Shown piece by piece: positions 1 to 5,613 of a DNA stretch of 5,613 nucleotides; positions within the stretch are counted from its first letter, which is position 1, and each line of letters starts with the position of its first letter. The stretch covers positions 1 through 5,613 of the forward strand of contig JAFAZL010000100.1 of the NCBI GenBank assembly GCA_019239815.1. Direction: 5' to 3'. The position numbers and the translations under genes were made by a program. This DNA comes from Acidobacteriota bacterium. GTDB taxonomy: Bacteria; Acidobacteriota; Terriglobia; Acidoferrales; UBA7541. Under the pieces are notes generated by a model. It ran no database searches, was not told where the DNA came from, and was given only the letters and a program-made list of their open reading frames with translations.

Positions 1-20
1 TTTGCGTTCCTACTGCTCGA

Positions 21-26
21 GAGAGG
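21..26 (+). promoter_or_regulatory. Ribosome binding site deciding the start of the first gene
   Basis: GAGAGG lies 7 bases before the ATG at 34, a normal Shine-Dalgarno spacing. An in-frame GTG at 28 would leave only one base between this motif and the start codon, so the ATG at 34 is preferred. The reading frame is open back to base 1, so a start before the window cannot be excluded formally, but the signal peptide that begins exactly at the ATG argues against it. Confidence 0.6.
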
Positions 27-33
27 TGTGCCG

Positions 34-663
34 ATGCGCAACGCGATTGCCCTATTTGCCAGCTGCGTACTCGTCGTGATTGCGGCTGCCCTGCCGGGCC
101 ACCCGGCTCCGCTGCCACAGACGCACTTATCCGTCACCGACATCTACACGCACCCGTTCGAGATCGATCTTCCCTATGACCAGAAGCTGACGCTTGACCT
201 GCGTTCGGGCGACTATCACGTCGTCGGCAGCACCGCCCAAAAGATCGCTGTCCGCACGACCGGCGACCGCGCCGAAAAGGGCCGCGACATATCGCTGACT
301 TTCAAGCACAAGAATAGTCACGCTGAACTGAAATTGACCGGCGGCCCGACCAACAACGGTCCAAGCATTCAGATCGAGGTGCCCAAGTCATCGAATCTTA
401 TCGTTCGTCTGCCCTTCGGCGACCTGAGCATCGACGGTGTCTCCGGCGACAAAGACGTCGAAATGCATGCCGGCGACCTGAATATAGAGGTGGGTGACCC
501 CGCCTCGTACGCCCACGTTGATGCATCTGTAGGCGCCGGTGACATCAACGCCGGCCCCTTCGGCGAAAACAAGGACGGCCTATTCCGCTCCTTCGAGAAA
601 TCCGGCCCGGGCCACTATCGGCTGCACGCCCACATCGGCGCGGGCGACCTTAACCTTCGCTAA
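34..663 (+). CDS. Exported GD-repeat protein, DUF4097/adhesin-like
   Basis: This 209-residue protein (from ATG 34) is probably exported. It starts with a signal peptide: a short charged MRN start, a hydrophobic core at about residues 4-20, and a likely signal peptidase I site near GHPA (22-25). I see no lipobox: the only early Cys, at 11, is inside the hydrophobic core. The mature part is rich in short beta-strand patterns punctuated by Gly-Asp turns: SGD (58-60), FGDLSI (128-133), SGDKDV (137-142), AGDLNI (146-151), GAGDIN (167-172) and GAGDLN (201-206). The middle ones are nine residues apart, as expected for short rungs of a beta-helix or beta-roll. This pattern resembles the DUF4097 / putative auto-transporter adhesin group, whose biochemical role is not settled. 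No catalytic motif is visible. It lies 90 bp before the phosphatase gene on the same strand and could be read with it, but an intervening promoter suggests separate control. The family call is from resemblance only. Confidence 0.8.
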   Translation: MRNAIALFASCVLVVIAAALPGHPAPLPQTHLSVTDIYTHPFEIDLPYDQKLTLDLRSGDYHVVGSTAQKIAVRTTGDRAEKGRDISLTFKHKNSHAELKLTGGPTNNGPSIQIEVPKSSNLIVRLPFGDLSIDGVSGDKDVEMHAGDLNIEVGDPASYAHVDASVGAGDINAGPFGENKDGLFRSFEKSGPGHYRLHAHIGAGDLNLR

Positions 664-691
664 GAAACCTCAATCTCGCCTGCCGACTCTC

Positions 692-708
692 AAGTAGGTC
701 TACTACTT
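692..708. repeat. Perfect inverted repeat between the first two genes
   Basis: AAGTAG (692-697), loop GTCTA, CTACTT (703-708): a perfect 6-bp dyad with a 5-base loop. It starts 28 bases after the stop codon of the first gene and ends 8 bases before the -35 element of the putative promoter. The stem is AT-rich and no T-run follows, so it makes a poor intrinsic terminator. An operator for a dimeric regulator is the other reading. It may also be a chance palindrome. Confidence 0.4.
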
Positions 709-716
709 CCACGGCG

Positions 717-745
717 TTGCCTTGCCTCGCGGGTTTGCGTATAAC
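717..745 (+). promoter_or_regulatory. Putative sigma70-type promoter of the phosphatase-transporter pair
   Basis: TTGCCT (717-722) and TATAAC (740-745) are separated by exactly 17 bases. They match the sigma70 consensus at 4 of 6 and 5 of 6 positions. A transcript would be expected to start about 7 bases after the -10 element, near 752, only one or two bases before the ATG at 754, giving a leaderless or nearly leaderless message. The only Shine-Dalgarno-like bases ahead of the ATG are GAAG (747-750), poorly spaced at 3 bases, which fits the leaderless idea. Confidence 0.45.
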
Positions 746-753
746 CGAAGCCC

Positions 754-2253
754 ATGTCGCCGTTCCTTCTTTGCGAGCTGAAACCCGTAACGCTGACTCC
801 CACAGAGCTCCGTTGGGACCTGCTGAATGTCGGTGTCGGCGTCCTTCTGTTGGTAATCGGCCTCACCGTTTCGACTCTTTTTTTCTTTCGACCCAAGTGG
901 AAAGACCGCTCGCTCATCTATTTCGGGATCTTCACGATTCTTTACGCCGTCCGCCTCCTCGGCGACAGGATGCTTATTGATTCTGTCTTCGACGTTTCCC
1001 GGAACTTTTGGCGCTATTTCAGCTTTTTTATCAGTAGCTTCATCGTGCTTCCCTTCGGTCTCTACCTTTACGAAATCGTGGAGCCCGAAGTGAAACGCAT
1101 CCTGCCTTGGGTCCTGGGTGTGCAGGCGACGTGCGCTCTCGGAGAAATCGTCGCTGCGATTTACGGACTCGGTCTCGATAAGCTGAACGCGACCAATAGC
1201 ATTGTCACCATCGGGACAGTGATCCCGTCACTGGTTTGGATTCTGATCGCCCGCGCCAAGCGCCCCGCAAATCACGACATCAAAGTCTTCTTTGGCGGCT
1301 TGATGTTCTGGTTCCTCTTCGTGATTCACAACAACCTCAGCAGCCTAGGGGTCATCTCCGGCCCGCCTCGCCAGCACGGCCTCGAATTCATCGGATTTCT
1401 TGGATTCGTCGGGTGCCTTGGCTACATCACCATCCGCCGCACATTCGCTACCGAAGAACGTTTACTCGCACTCGATGCTGAACTCCAAATCGCGCGGCAA
1501 ATCCAATCTTCAACTCTGCCTCAGCAACTCCCAAAGCTTGCCGATCTCGACATCGCCGCCCGCTACGTTCCGATGACCTCTGTCGCCGGTGACTTCTACG
1601 ACTTCCTTCCCGCTGGCCCCAACTGTCTCGGCGTTCTGATCGCCGACGTCGCAGGTCACGGTGTGGGAGCCGCGTTGATCGCCTCGATGGTGAAAGTGGC
1701 ATTTGCCGCTCAGTTCGAGCACGTCGCCGATCCGGCGAAGCTACTGTCGGAGGTAAACATCGCGCTTTGCGGTAAATTCGAAGAGCAATACGTCACCGCC
1801 GCCTACGTCTACATCGATTGCGAGCGCAACGTCGTCACGTACGCTGGTGGCGGCCACCCACCTCTCATGCTCGCTTCACGCGCTGACGGCACCGTTCGCC
1901 GCGTCGAAGAAAACGGCCCGATCCTTGGCATGTTCGCCGAAGCGCCGTACTCCGCCGTCGAAATTCCCTTCCGTCCTGGCGATCGCCTCTTTCTCTATAC
2001 CGACGGCGCCTTCGAGGCGCTGAACTCTTCCAACGAGGAATACGGAAAAGCGCGCGTCGAAGAATTTCTAAAATCGCATCTCACGATGTCGCCCGATGCG
2101 CTTTCGACCGCGTTCCTCGCCGACTTGTCGCAATGGTCCGGTCACTCCCAGGGCGGACAGGATGACGACATCACTTTCGTGGTCCTCGACTATCGCGATG
2201 AACGCGACACGATTTCCGAAGAGTCAAAGCTCCAAACCAGAGCCGCCGGATGA
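754..2253 (+). CDS. Seven-helix membrane PP2C/SpoIIE (RsbU-like) serine phosphatase
   Basis: This 499-residue integral membrane protein has a cytoplasmic protein-serine/threonine phosphatase domain. The N-terminal half has about seven hydrophobic helices (roughly 23-45, 54-71, 86-107, 117-138, 147-167, 177-200, 210-228). I recognise no PAS, GAF, HAMP or large extracellular domain, so the membrane bundle itself is the likely sensor. A charged helical linker (about 231-260) contains the ELQIARQIQ..LP stretch typical just before SpoIIE domains. The catalytic domain (about 262-480) has the expected motifs: AGDFYDF (278-284), IADVAGHG (296-303), YTDGAFEA (415-422) and QDDDIT (469-474). Asp280, Asp298 and the Asp470-472 cluster would bind the metals, so the enzyme looks active. 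Family members usually dephosphorylate a STAS-domain anti-anti-sigma factor in a partner-switching cascade. No such partner is encoded here, so the target is unknown. ATG 754 is the only good start before the first helix. The stop overlaps the transporter start by four bases. Confidence 0.93.
   Translation: MSPFLLCELKPVTLTPTELRWDLLNVGVGVLLLVIGLTVSTLFFFRPKWKDRSLIYFGIFTILYAVRLLGDRMLIDSVFDVSRNFWRYFSFFISSFIVLPFGLYLYEIVEPEVKRILPWVLGVQATCALGEIVAAIYGLGLDKLNATNSIVTIGTVIPSLVWILIARAKRPANHDIKVFFGGLMFWFLFVIHNNLSSLGVISGPPRQHGLEFIGFLGFVGCLGYITIRRTFATEERLLALDAELQIARQIQSSTLPQQLPKLADLDIAARYVPMTSVAGDFYDFLPAGPNCLGVLIADVAGHGVGAALIASMVKVAFAAQFEHVADPAKLLSEVNIALCGKFEEQYVTAAYVYIDCERNVVTYAGGGHPPLMLASRADGTVRRVEENGPILGMFAEAPYSAVEIPFRPGDRLFLYTDGAFEALNSSNEEYGKARVEEFLKSHLTMSPDALSTAFLADLSQWSGHSQGGQDDDITFVVLDYRDERDTISEESKLQTRAAG
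2250..2253 (+). promoter_or_regulatory. ATGA start/stop overlap (translational coupling site)
   Basis: The transporter ATG (2250-2252) overlaps the phosphatase TGA (2251-2253). The bases just before it (CAGAGCCGCCGG) contain no strong Shine-Dalgarno motif. Translation of the transporter therefore probably depends on ribosomes finishing the phosphatase and re-initiating, which would link the amounts of the two proteins. The overlap is seen directly; coupling is inferred. Confidence 0.75.
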
Positions 2254-3518
2254 ATCCCCAATACGGTCCGGAGTTCACATCGTCCAGCGTCCCGTCGCCG
2301 ACGAAGTTTTCTCCCGCTCTCTTCGTCGTCGCGGTCCTTCTGGCAACCTCCGTCTTCATCAATTACGTCGATCGCGGCACGCTTGCAATCGCCGCGCCGC
2401 TGCTGAAAGGGGACCTACACCTCTCGGCGTCTCAACTCGGCATTCTGCTTTCGGCGTTTTTTTGGACGTATGCGCCCTTTCAAGTTGTATCCGGCTGGCT
2501 GGTAGACAAATTCAATGTGAACTGGCTCCTGGCTCTCGGCCTACTCATCTGGTCCTGCGCGACACTGACCACCGGCCTTCTTCACGGCTTCGCTCTCATG
2601 TTCGTGGTGCGGCTCATTCTGGGTGTTGGCGAATCAGTTGCCTATCCCTCGTACAACAAGATCGTCGCGAAACATTTTCAGGAATCACTCCGAGGCCGCG
2701 TCAATGGAATGGTTTCAGCCGGATGGGCCGGCGGACCCGCACTCGGAACACTCATCGGAGGGCTGCTCGTTGTTCGGTTCGGATGGCGCCTTTTCTTCGT
2801 GGTTCTGGGCAGCGCCAGCCTGCTTTGGCTTCCGGCATGGATTCGCTGGATGCCGCGAGGTGCGGGCCTCACAACCCAGTCCGCAGGACGGCCTGCCCGC
2901 ATGCTGCAGATCACCGCCCAACGCCCCGCGTGGGGAACCTTCATAGGACTCTTCTCTTTCAACTACATCTGGTATTTCCAGATCACCTGGCTGCCCTTCT
3001 ATCTCGTGAGTCAGCGTGGATTCTCGATTCAGACAATGTCAGTTGTGGGTGGCACCGCCTTCATCGTCCTTGGGATTTCAGCTCTGCTCTGCGGATGGCT
3101 GGCGGACCGCTGGATCGTTTCGACCAAAAATCCAACGCGCGTGCTCAAGGCATTCTGTGGCGGGGGTTTGGCCCTTTCGGCCACCGCATTCTTCGCAGTG
3201 TTCCTGATTCCAGATCACAGCATTGCGATGGCCGCTCTGTTCTTTAGCTGCGCCGCGCTCGGCCTAGGTGCCGCCAACCTCTGGACCATGACACAAATCC
3301 TCGCCGGACCGCAGACAGCCGGCCGCTGGGCAGGCCTTCAAAATTTTTGCGGCAATATCGCCGGAATGGTGGCACCGGCTCTGGTCGGAATCATTGTCGA
3401 ACGCACCGGCGGCTTCTTCTGGGCCTTCGCCATGACCAGTACCGTCAGCCTCCTGGGCGCCTTCGCCTACATCTTCGTAGTCGATCGCGTCGAGCCCGTG
3501 CGTTGGACGTCGAGTTAG
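2250..3518 (+). CDS. Major facilitator superfamily transporter, ACS-like
   Basis: This 422-residue inner-membrane transporter has about twelve hydrophobic helices: six in the N-terminal half (roughly 21-40, 60-83, 92-112, 113-135, 152-175, 178-200), a short inter-domain loop (about 201-228), and six in the C-terminal half (roughly 230-252, 263-285, 300-320, 324-345, 363-385, 388-411). INYVDRGTLAIA (37-48) in helix 1 is characteristic of the anion:cation symporter family, which takes up sugar acids, phthalate-like and other organic anions with a cation. The loop 2-3 motif A appears as GWLVDKF (82-88), with Phe where Gly is usual, and again as GWLADRW (282-288) between helices 8 and 9. GESVAYPSYNKIVAKHF (127-143), followed by RGRVNG (148-153), also fits the family. 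The substrate cannot be told from sequence. The gene overlaps the upstream phosphatase by four bases, so the two share a transcript; the phosphatase may control a response to the transported compound. The 20-residue N-terminal extension is polar and Ser/Pro-rich. Confidence 0.9.
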   Translation: MNPQYGPEFTSSSVPSPTKFSPALFVVAVLLATSVFINYVDRGTLAIAAPLLKGDLHLSASQLGILLSAFFWTYAPFQVVSGWLVDKFNVNWLLALGLLIWSCATLTTGLLHGFALMFVVRLILGVGESVAYPSYNKIVAKHFQESLRGRVNGMVSAGWAGGPALGTLIGGLLVVRFGWRLFFVVLGSASLLWLPAWIRWMPRGAGLTTQSAGRPARMLQITAQRPAWGTFIGLFSFNYIWYFQITWLPFYLVSQRGFSIQTMSVVGGTAFIVLGISALLCGWLADRWIVSTKNPTRVLKAFCGGGLALSATAFFAVFLIPDHSIAMAALFFSCAALGLGAANLWTMTQILAGPQTAGRWAGLQNFCGNIAGMVAPALVGIIVERTGGFFWAFAMTSTVSLLGAFAYIFVVDRVEPVRWTSS

Positions 3519-3522
3519 CTAA
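3515..3522. other. Zero-gap convergent stop codons in palindrome TTAGCTAA
   Basis: The transporter ends with TAG at 3516-3518. The minus-strand oxidoreductase ends with TAG read from 3521 to 3519. The two stop codons touch and lie within the 8-base palindrome TTAGCTAA. There is no intergenic space for a terminator. The only nearby dyad is GTGCG (3498-3502) with CGCAC (3526-3530), a 5-bp stem with a 23-base loop and no T-run. Transcripts from both sides should therefore overlap at their 3' ends. Confidence 0.85.
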
Positions 3523-4535
3523 ATCCGCACATCCTCCCACTGTCGGCTCTCTCCCGCGCGCAGCACCGCCTCAATTACCGCCATATTGTTCAGTGAATCC
3601 TCCAACGGCACTGGCACTCGCGAATCCTCGCGAATCGCCCGCGAAAACGCATCGCCCTGCATGGTGTATTGATCCGTTGCGCGAAAAACGTCAGCGGTTA
3701 TCCCGCTGCCGAAAATGTCGCGCCCATCATCGATAAAAATCCGCGTCTCGCGATCCGGCGGCGCGTTGAACGGAATTTCAATGTCAATTCGCCCCTGCGT
3801 TCCAAAAAATTGCATCCGTTGATATGGCACCATCTGCGTGCTGCACACCCATATGGACTGCCCCGCAGGAAAATCTAGAATCGCAGACGTGAGCCGATCC
3901 ACCCGGAAGTCCGGATCGCGTTCCACGACTGCCGCCACGCGCCGAGGCTCCTGATCGAAAATCATCCGCGAGGTAAATATCGGATAGCACCCAATGTCCA
4001 TCACGCCCCCGCCGCCCCACTCCAAAACATTTCGTACATTAGCCGCGTCGCGATTGAAATAACTGAACACCCCCATGATCGACTTCAGCTCGCCAATTCG
4101 TCCCGCGCGAATCAATCCACGCGTCCGCACCCACTGTGGATGCGTCCGCACCATAAATGCTTCGCCAACCAGCACGCCGGCGCGATCCCGCGCCGCCATC
4201 AACTGCTTCACTTCCTCGACGCTCAATCCAATCGGCTTCTCGCACAACACGTGCTTTCCTGCCTCGCAGGCTTTAATTGCCCAAGGCACATGCAGATGAT
4301 TCGGCAGCGGAATGTACACCGCCTCGATATGCTCGTCCGCCAACAGTTCTTCATAAGACCCGTACGTCTTCGAGATCCCCAGGGTTCGCGCCACGCTCTC
4401 GGCTCGGAAGTGGTCGCGCGAAGCTAGCCCATAAACCTCGCTCAACTCACCCAATTGCATCCCCGGAATCACCTTCCGCACGGCGATCGACGCCGCGCCC
4501 AGCACGCCCCACTTCACTCGACCTATTCTCGTCAT
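3519..4535 (-). CDS. Gfo/Idh/MocA-family NAD(P)-dependent oxidoreductase
   Basis: This 338-residue cytoplasmic dehydrogenase is of usual length for the family. An N-terminal Rossmann domain (about 6-125) begins with WGVLGAASIA (9-18). Ala15 replaces the second Gly of the common GxG pattern, a change I associate with the xylose-dehydrogenase / dihydrodiol-dehydrogenase-like branch. PLPNHLHVPWAIKACEAGKH (76-95) leads into the hallmark EKP motif (Glu99-Lys100-Pro101), whose Lys is near the nicotinamide and substrate. The C-terminal alpha/beta domain contains GEAFMVR (124-130) and GGGGVMDIGCYP (174-185); Asp180 and Tyr184 occupy the usual catalytic positions. The substrate is probably a sugar, polyol or related cyclic alcohol, but cannot be specified. 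The start is placed at 4535 because GGAGG lies 4 bases ahead of that ATG. A longer reading from GTG 4574 would add 13 residues before the Rossmann strand with no matching ribosome site. The gene is convergent with the transporter and divergent from the secreted protein gene. No signal peptide is visible, unlike the Tat-exported members of the family. Confidence 0.93.
   Translation of the reverse strand: MTRIGRVKWGVLGAASIAVRKVIPGMQLGELSEVYGLASRDHFRAESVARTLGISKTYGSYEELLADEHIEAVYIPLPNHLHVPWAIKACEAGKHVLCEKPIGLSVEEVKQLMAARDRAGVLVGEAFMVRTHPQWVRTRGLIRAGRIGELKSIMGVFSYFNRDAANVRNVLEWGGGGVMDIGCYPIFTSRMIFDQEPRRVAAVVERDPDFRVDRLTSAILDFPAGQSIWVCSTQMVPYQRMQFFGTQGRIDIEIPFNAPPDRETRIFIDDGRDIFGSGITADVFRATDQYTMQGDAFSRAIREDSRVPVPLEDSLNNMAVIEAVLRAGESRQWEDVRI
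3617..3636. repeat. Perfect 10-bp tandem duplication inside the oxidoreductase gene
   Basis: CTCGCGAATC occurs twice back to back (3617-3626 and 3627-3636). It encodes the IREDSR part of the oxidoreductase (about residues 301-306). Because 10 is not a multiple of three, gain or loss of one copy would shift the frame near the C terminus. Two copies are few for a contingency locus, so chance is the simplest explanation. Confidence 0.6.
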
Positions 4536-4539
4536 GTGG

Positions 4540-4544
4540 CCTCC
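4540..4544 (-). promoter_or_regulatory. Ribosome binding site of the oxidoreductase gene
   Basis: On the minus strand the sequence reads GGAGG, then CCAC, then the ATG whose first base is 4535. This strong Shine-Dalgarno motif fixes the start at 4535 rather than at the upstream in-frame GTG (4574). Confidence 0.7.
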
Positions 4545-4685
4545 AAGCCAGCTCCATCCTTTATCAGCCAACACTTCTACATTTCCAGATTAATTTTCGG
4601 TGACCTTCCGCCACGCCGCAAAACAAAGTATGCTTCCCGCGCTTTGCTGCTGCCGCGATTGCACTTCGCGTTCAGCTCGCTCGAC

Positions 4686-4690
4686 GGAGA
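4686..4690 (+). promoter_or_regulatory. Ribosome binding site of the secreted protein gene
   Basis: GGAGA lies 9 bases before the ATG at 4700, an acceptable if slightly long spacing. It agrees with the signal peptide that starts at that ATG. Confidence 0.5.
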
Positions 4691-4699
4691 ACAACATCA

Positions 4700-5613
4700 A
4701 TGATCTCGCGCTCACGCATCGCGTCGTGGACTTCCGCGCATCTCGCTGTTTTGTCTCTGCTCGTGCCAATCGCGGCCTTGATCGTCACGCCAGAGGCGGC
4801 ACACGCAACTCCCGCACCAGACGCCGCGCCAAAATTCTCCGTCTCCTTCCCCAAAGAACGCAGCGCGCAACCGCTCGACGGACGTCTCCTTCTCATCCTC
4901 TCAACCGACTCAAGCGAAGAGCCACGGATGCAAATCTCGCTCGCCCCGCGCACCCAAATGATCTTCGGCGTCGACGTCGATGGTATGCAGCCCGGCCAAG
5001 CCACCACGATCGACGATTCCGCGTTCGGCTATCCCGTCCGCTACCTCCATGATGTAAAGCCCGGCGAATACTACATGCAGGTGGTCCTCAATCGCTACGA
5101 AACCTTCCATCGCGCCGACGGCCACACCGTCAAGCTCCACATGGACCAAGGCGAAGGCCAGCACTGGAACATTTCGCCCACCAATCTCTACAGCAAGCCG
5201 GTGAAGATCACCATCGGCGCAAACTCAAGCGCGTCGGAACCCATCGCCGTCTCGCTCGAACAGGAAATCCCCGCCATCCCCGCGCCCAAAGATACCAAGT
5301 ACATCCGCCACATGCGCATCCAGTCCCAGCTCCTCACCAAATTCTGGGGCCGCCCAATGTTCCTCAGCGCCAACATCCTCGTCCCCGAAGGATTCGACGA
5401 GCATCCCAACGCACACTTCCCTCTCGCCATTTTCGAAGACCACTTCAACCACGACTTCGAAGGCTTCCGCACCGAGGAGCCCGATCCCAATCTAAAGCCC
5501 GACTACAGCGAACGCTTCCACATCTCCGGCTACAACCGCATCCAGCAGGAAGAGGAATACAAGTTCTATCAGCAGTGGATCGGCCCGAAATTCCCGCGCC
5601 TGCTCGTCGCGCA
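4700..5613 (+). CDS. Secreted protein, probable esterase-like alpha/beta hydrolase (3' end outside window)
   Basis: The frame is open from ATG 4700 to the window end (304 codons plus two bases), so the gene is cut at its 3' side. A signal peptide is clear: MISRSRIASW, a hydrophobic core at about residues 15-30, and an AHA|TP cleavage site after Ala36, predicting an extracytoplasmic protein. Residues about 45-195 look beta-rich, with FSVSFPKERS (46-55), LDGRLLLILS (59-68), FGVDVDGMQPG (89-99) and RYETFHRADGHTVKL (132-146). This may be a beta-sandwich domain of the kind that precedes the hydrolase domain in enterochelin-esterase-like proteins. From about 200, FWGRPMFLSANILVPEGFDE (215-234), then HFPLAIFEDHF (239-249), resembles the first strands and oxyanion region of esterase-D-type alpha/beta hydrolases. 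The nucleophile elbow and catalytic triad would lie beyond the window, so activity is unproven. The later part (NLKPDYSERFHISGYNRIQ, 264-282) recalls large conserved proteins of unknown function in acidobacteria. The existence of the gene is firm; the function is tentative. Confidence 0.85.
   Translation, partial: MISRSRIASWTSAHLAVLSLLVPIAALIVTPEAAHATPAPDAAPKFSVSFPKERSAQPLDGRLLLILSTDSSEEPRMQISLAPRTQMIFGVDVDGMQPGQATTIDDSAFGYPVRYLHDVKPGEYYMQVVLNRYETFHRADGHTVKLHMDQGEGQHWNISPTNLYSKPVKITIGANSSASEPIAVSLEQEIPAIPAPKDTKYIRHMRIQSQLLTKFWGRPMFLSANILVPEGFDEHPNAHFPLAIFEDHFNHDFEGFRTEEPDPNLKPDYSERFHISGYNRIQQEEEYKFYQQWIGPKFPRLLVA

Larger units (their letters stand above)
4536..4699. promoter_or_regulatory. 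Divergent intergenic region (promoters of two genes)
   Basis: These 164 bases separate the starts of the minus-strand oxidoreductase and the plus-strand secreted protein, so each gene should have its own promoter here. An AT-rich patch at about 4578-4600 is the most promoter-like part. A weak plus-strand pair, TTCCGC (4606-4611) and TATGCT (4629-4634) with 17-base spacing, is too poor to call. I found no convincing -35/-10 pair on the minus strand, and no tRNA, small gene or strong hairpin. Confidence 0.45.

Noticed and set aside
1..33. Possible end of an upstream gene, or an earlier start of the first gene
   Set aside because: The frame is open to base 1, but 33 bases are too few to identify anything, and the signal peptide plus ribosome site support a start at 34.
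878..884. Run of seven T, with a second run at 2457-2463, as possible slippage sites
   Set aside because: Both encode Phe codons within hydrophobic helices, the frames continue intact, and no alternative frame gives a sensible product.
2006..2020. Perfect hairpin GCGCCT-TCG-AGGCGC
   Set aside because: It encodes the conserved DGAFEA motif of the phosphatase domain, so protein constraint and codon choice explain it, and no T-run follows.
2096..3247. Long 383-codon plus-strand open frame overlapping the phosphatase end and the transporter
   Set aside because: Its translation is rich in Arg, Ser and Pro with no domain or hydrophobic pattern, and it overlaps two genes with clear family motifs. 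It is a shadow frame of GC-rich coding DNA.
4536..4574. Extended oxidoreductase start at GTG 4574
   Set aside because: The extra 13 residues precede the normal Rossmann-fold beginning, whereas a strong GGAGG motif serves the ATG at 4535.
4600..5052. 150-codon plus-strand open frame before and across the start of the secreted protein
   Set aside because: Very Arg-rich, low-complexity translation without motifs. The frame starting at 4700 has a ribosome site, a signal peptide and a long uninterrupted reading to the window end.
5188..5490. 100-codon minus-strand open frame opposite the secreted protein
   Set aside because: It lies entirely antisense to a convincing coding frame and shows no recognisable motif or start signal.

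Overview
This 5.6 kb window holds five protein-coding genes, four of them complete, and no RNA genes, insertion sequences or CRISPR. The base composition is moderately GC-rich by eye. The 7TM SpoIIE-type phosphatase, the GD-repeat secreted protein and the secreted hydrolase-like protein together recall Acidobacteriota of the Koribacter/Terriglobus type. That assignment is an inference from remembered family resemblance, not a search result.

Left part (34-2253). The first gene encodes a small exported protein with recurring Gly-Asp turns, resembling the DUF4097 / putative-adhesin beta-helix group. After 90 bp, which contain a perfect small inverted repeat and a good sigma70-like promoter, comes a 499-residue membrane phosphatase: seven predicted transmembrane helices, a short helical linker, and a C-terminal PP2C/SpoIIE (RsbU-like) domain with all expected acidic motifs. 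The promoter lies so close to the ATG that the message may be leaderless.

Middle (2250-3518). A 12-helix major facilitator transporter, resembling the anion:cation symporter (ACS) family, starts inside the phosphatase stop codon (ATGA, 4-base overlap). The two are therefore almost certainly co-transcribed and probably translationally coupled. No anti-sigma factor, STAS-domain antagonist or sigma factor lies in the window, so the phosphatase target is unknown.

Right part (3519-5613). A Gfo/Idh/MocA-type NAD(P)-dependent oxidoreductase lies on the minus strand. Its stop codon abuts the transporter stop codon with no base between them. It is transcribed away from a 164-bp divergent intergenic region. 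On the other side of that region, a secreted protein starts at 4700 and runs off the window end. It has a signal peptide, a beta-rich N-terminal part and what looks like the beginning of an esterase-type alpha/beta-hydrolase domain.

Working picture (inference): a membrane sensor/phosphatase paired with an organic-anion transporter, next to a sugar-type oxidoreductase and a secreted hydrolase-like protein, would fit carbohydrate or organic-acid sensing and use. The substrates cannot be read from the sequence. I found no convincing sign of a wholly new defence or mobile system. The most unusual points are the phosphatase-transporter coupling, the possibly leaderless promoter with an adjacent dyad, and the zero-gap convergent stop codons.
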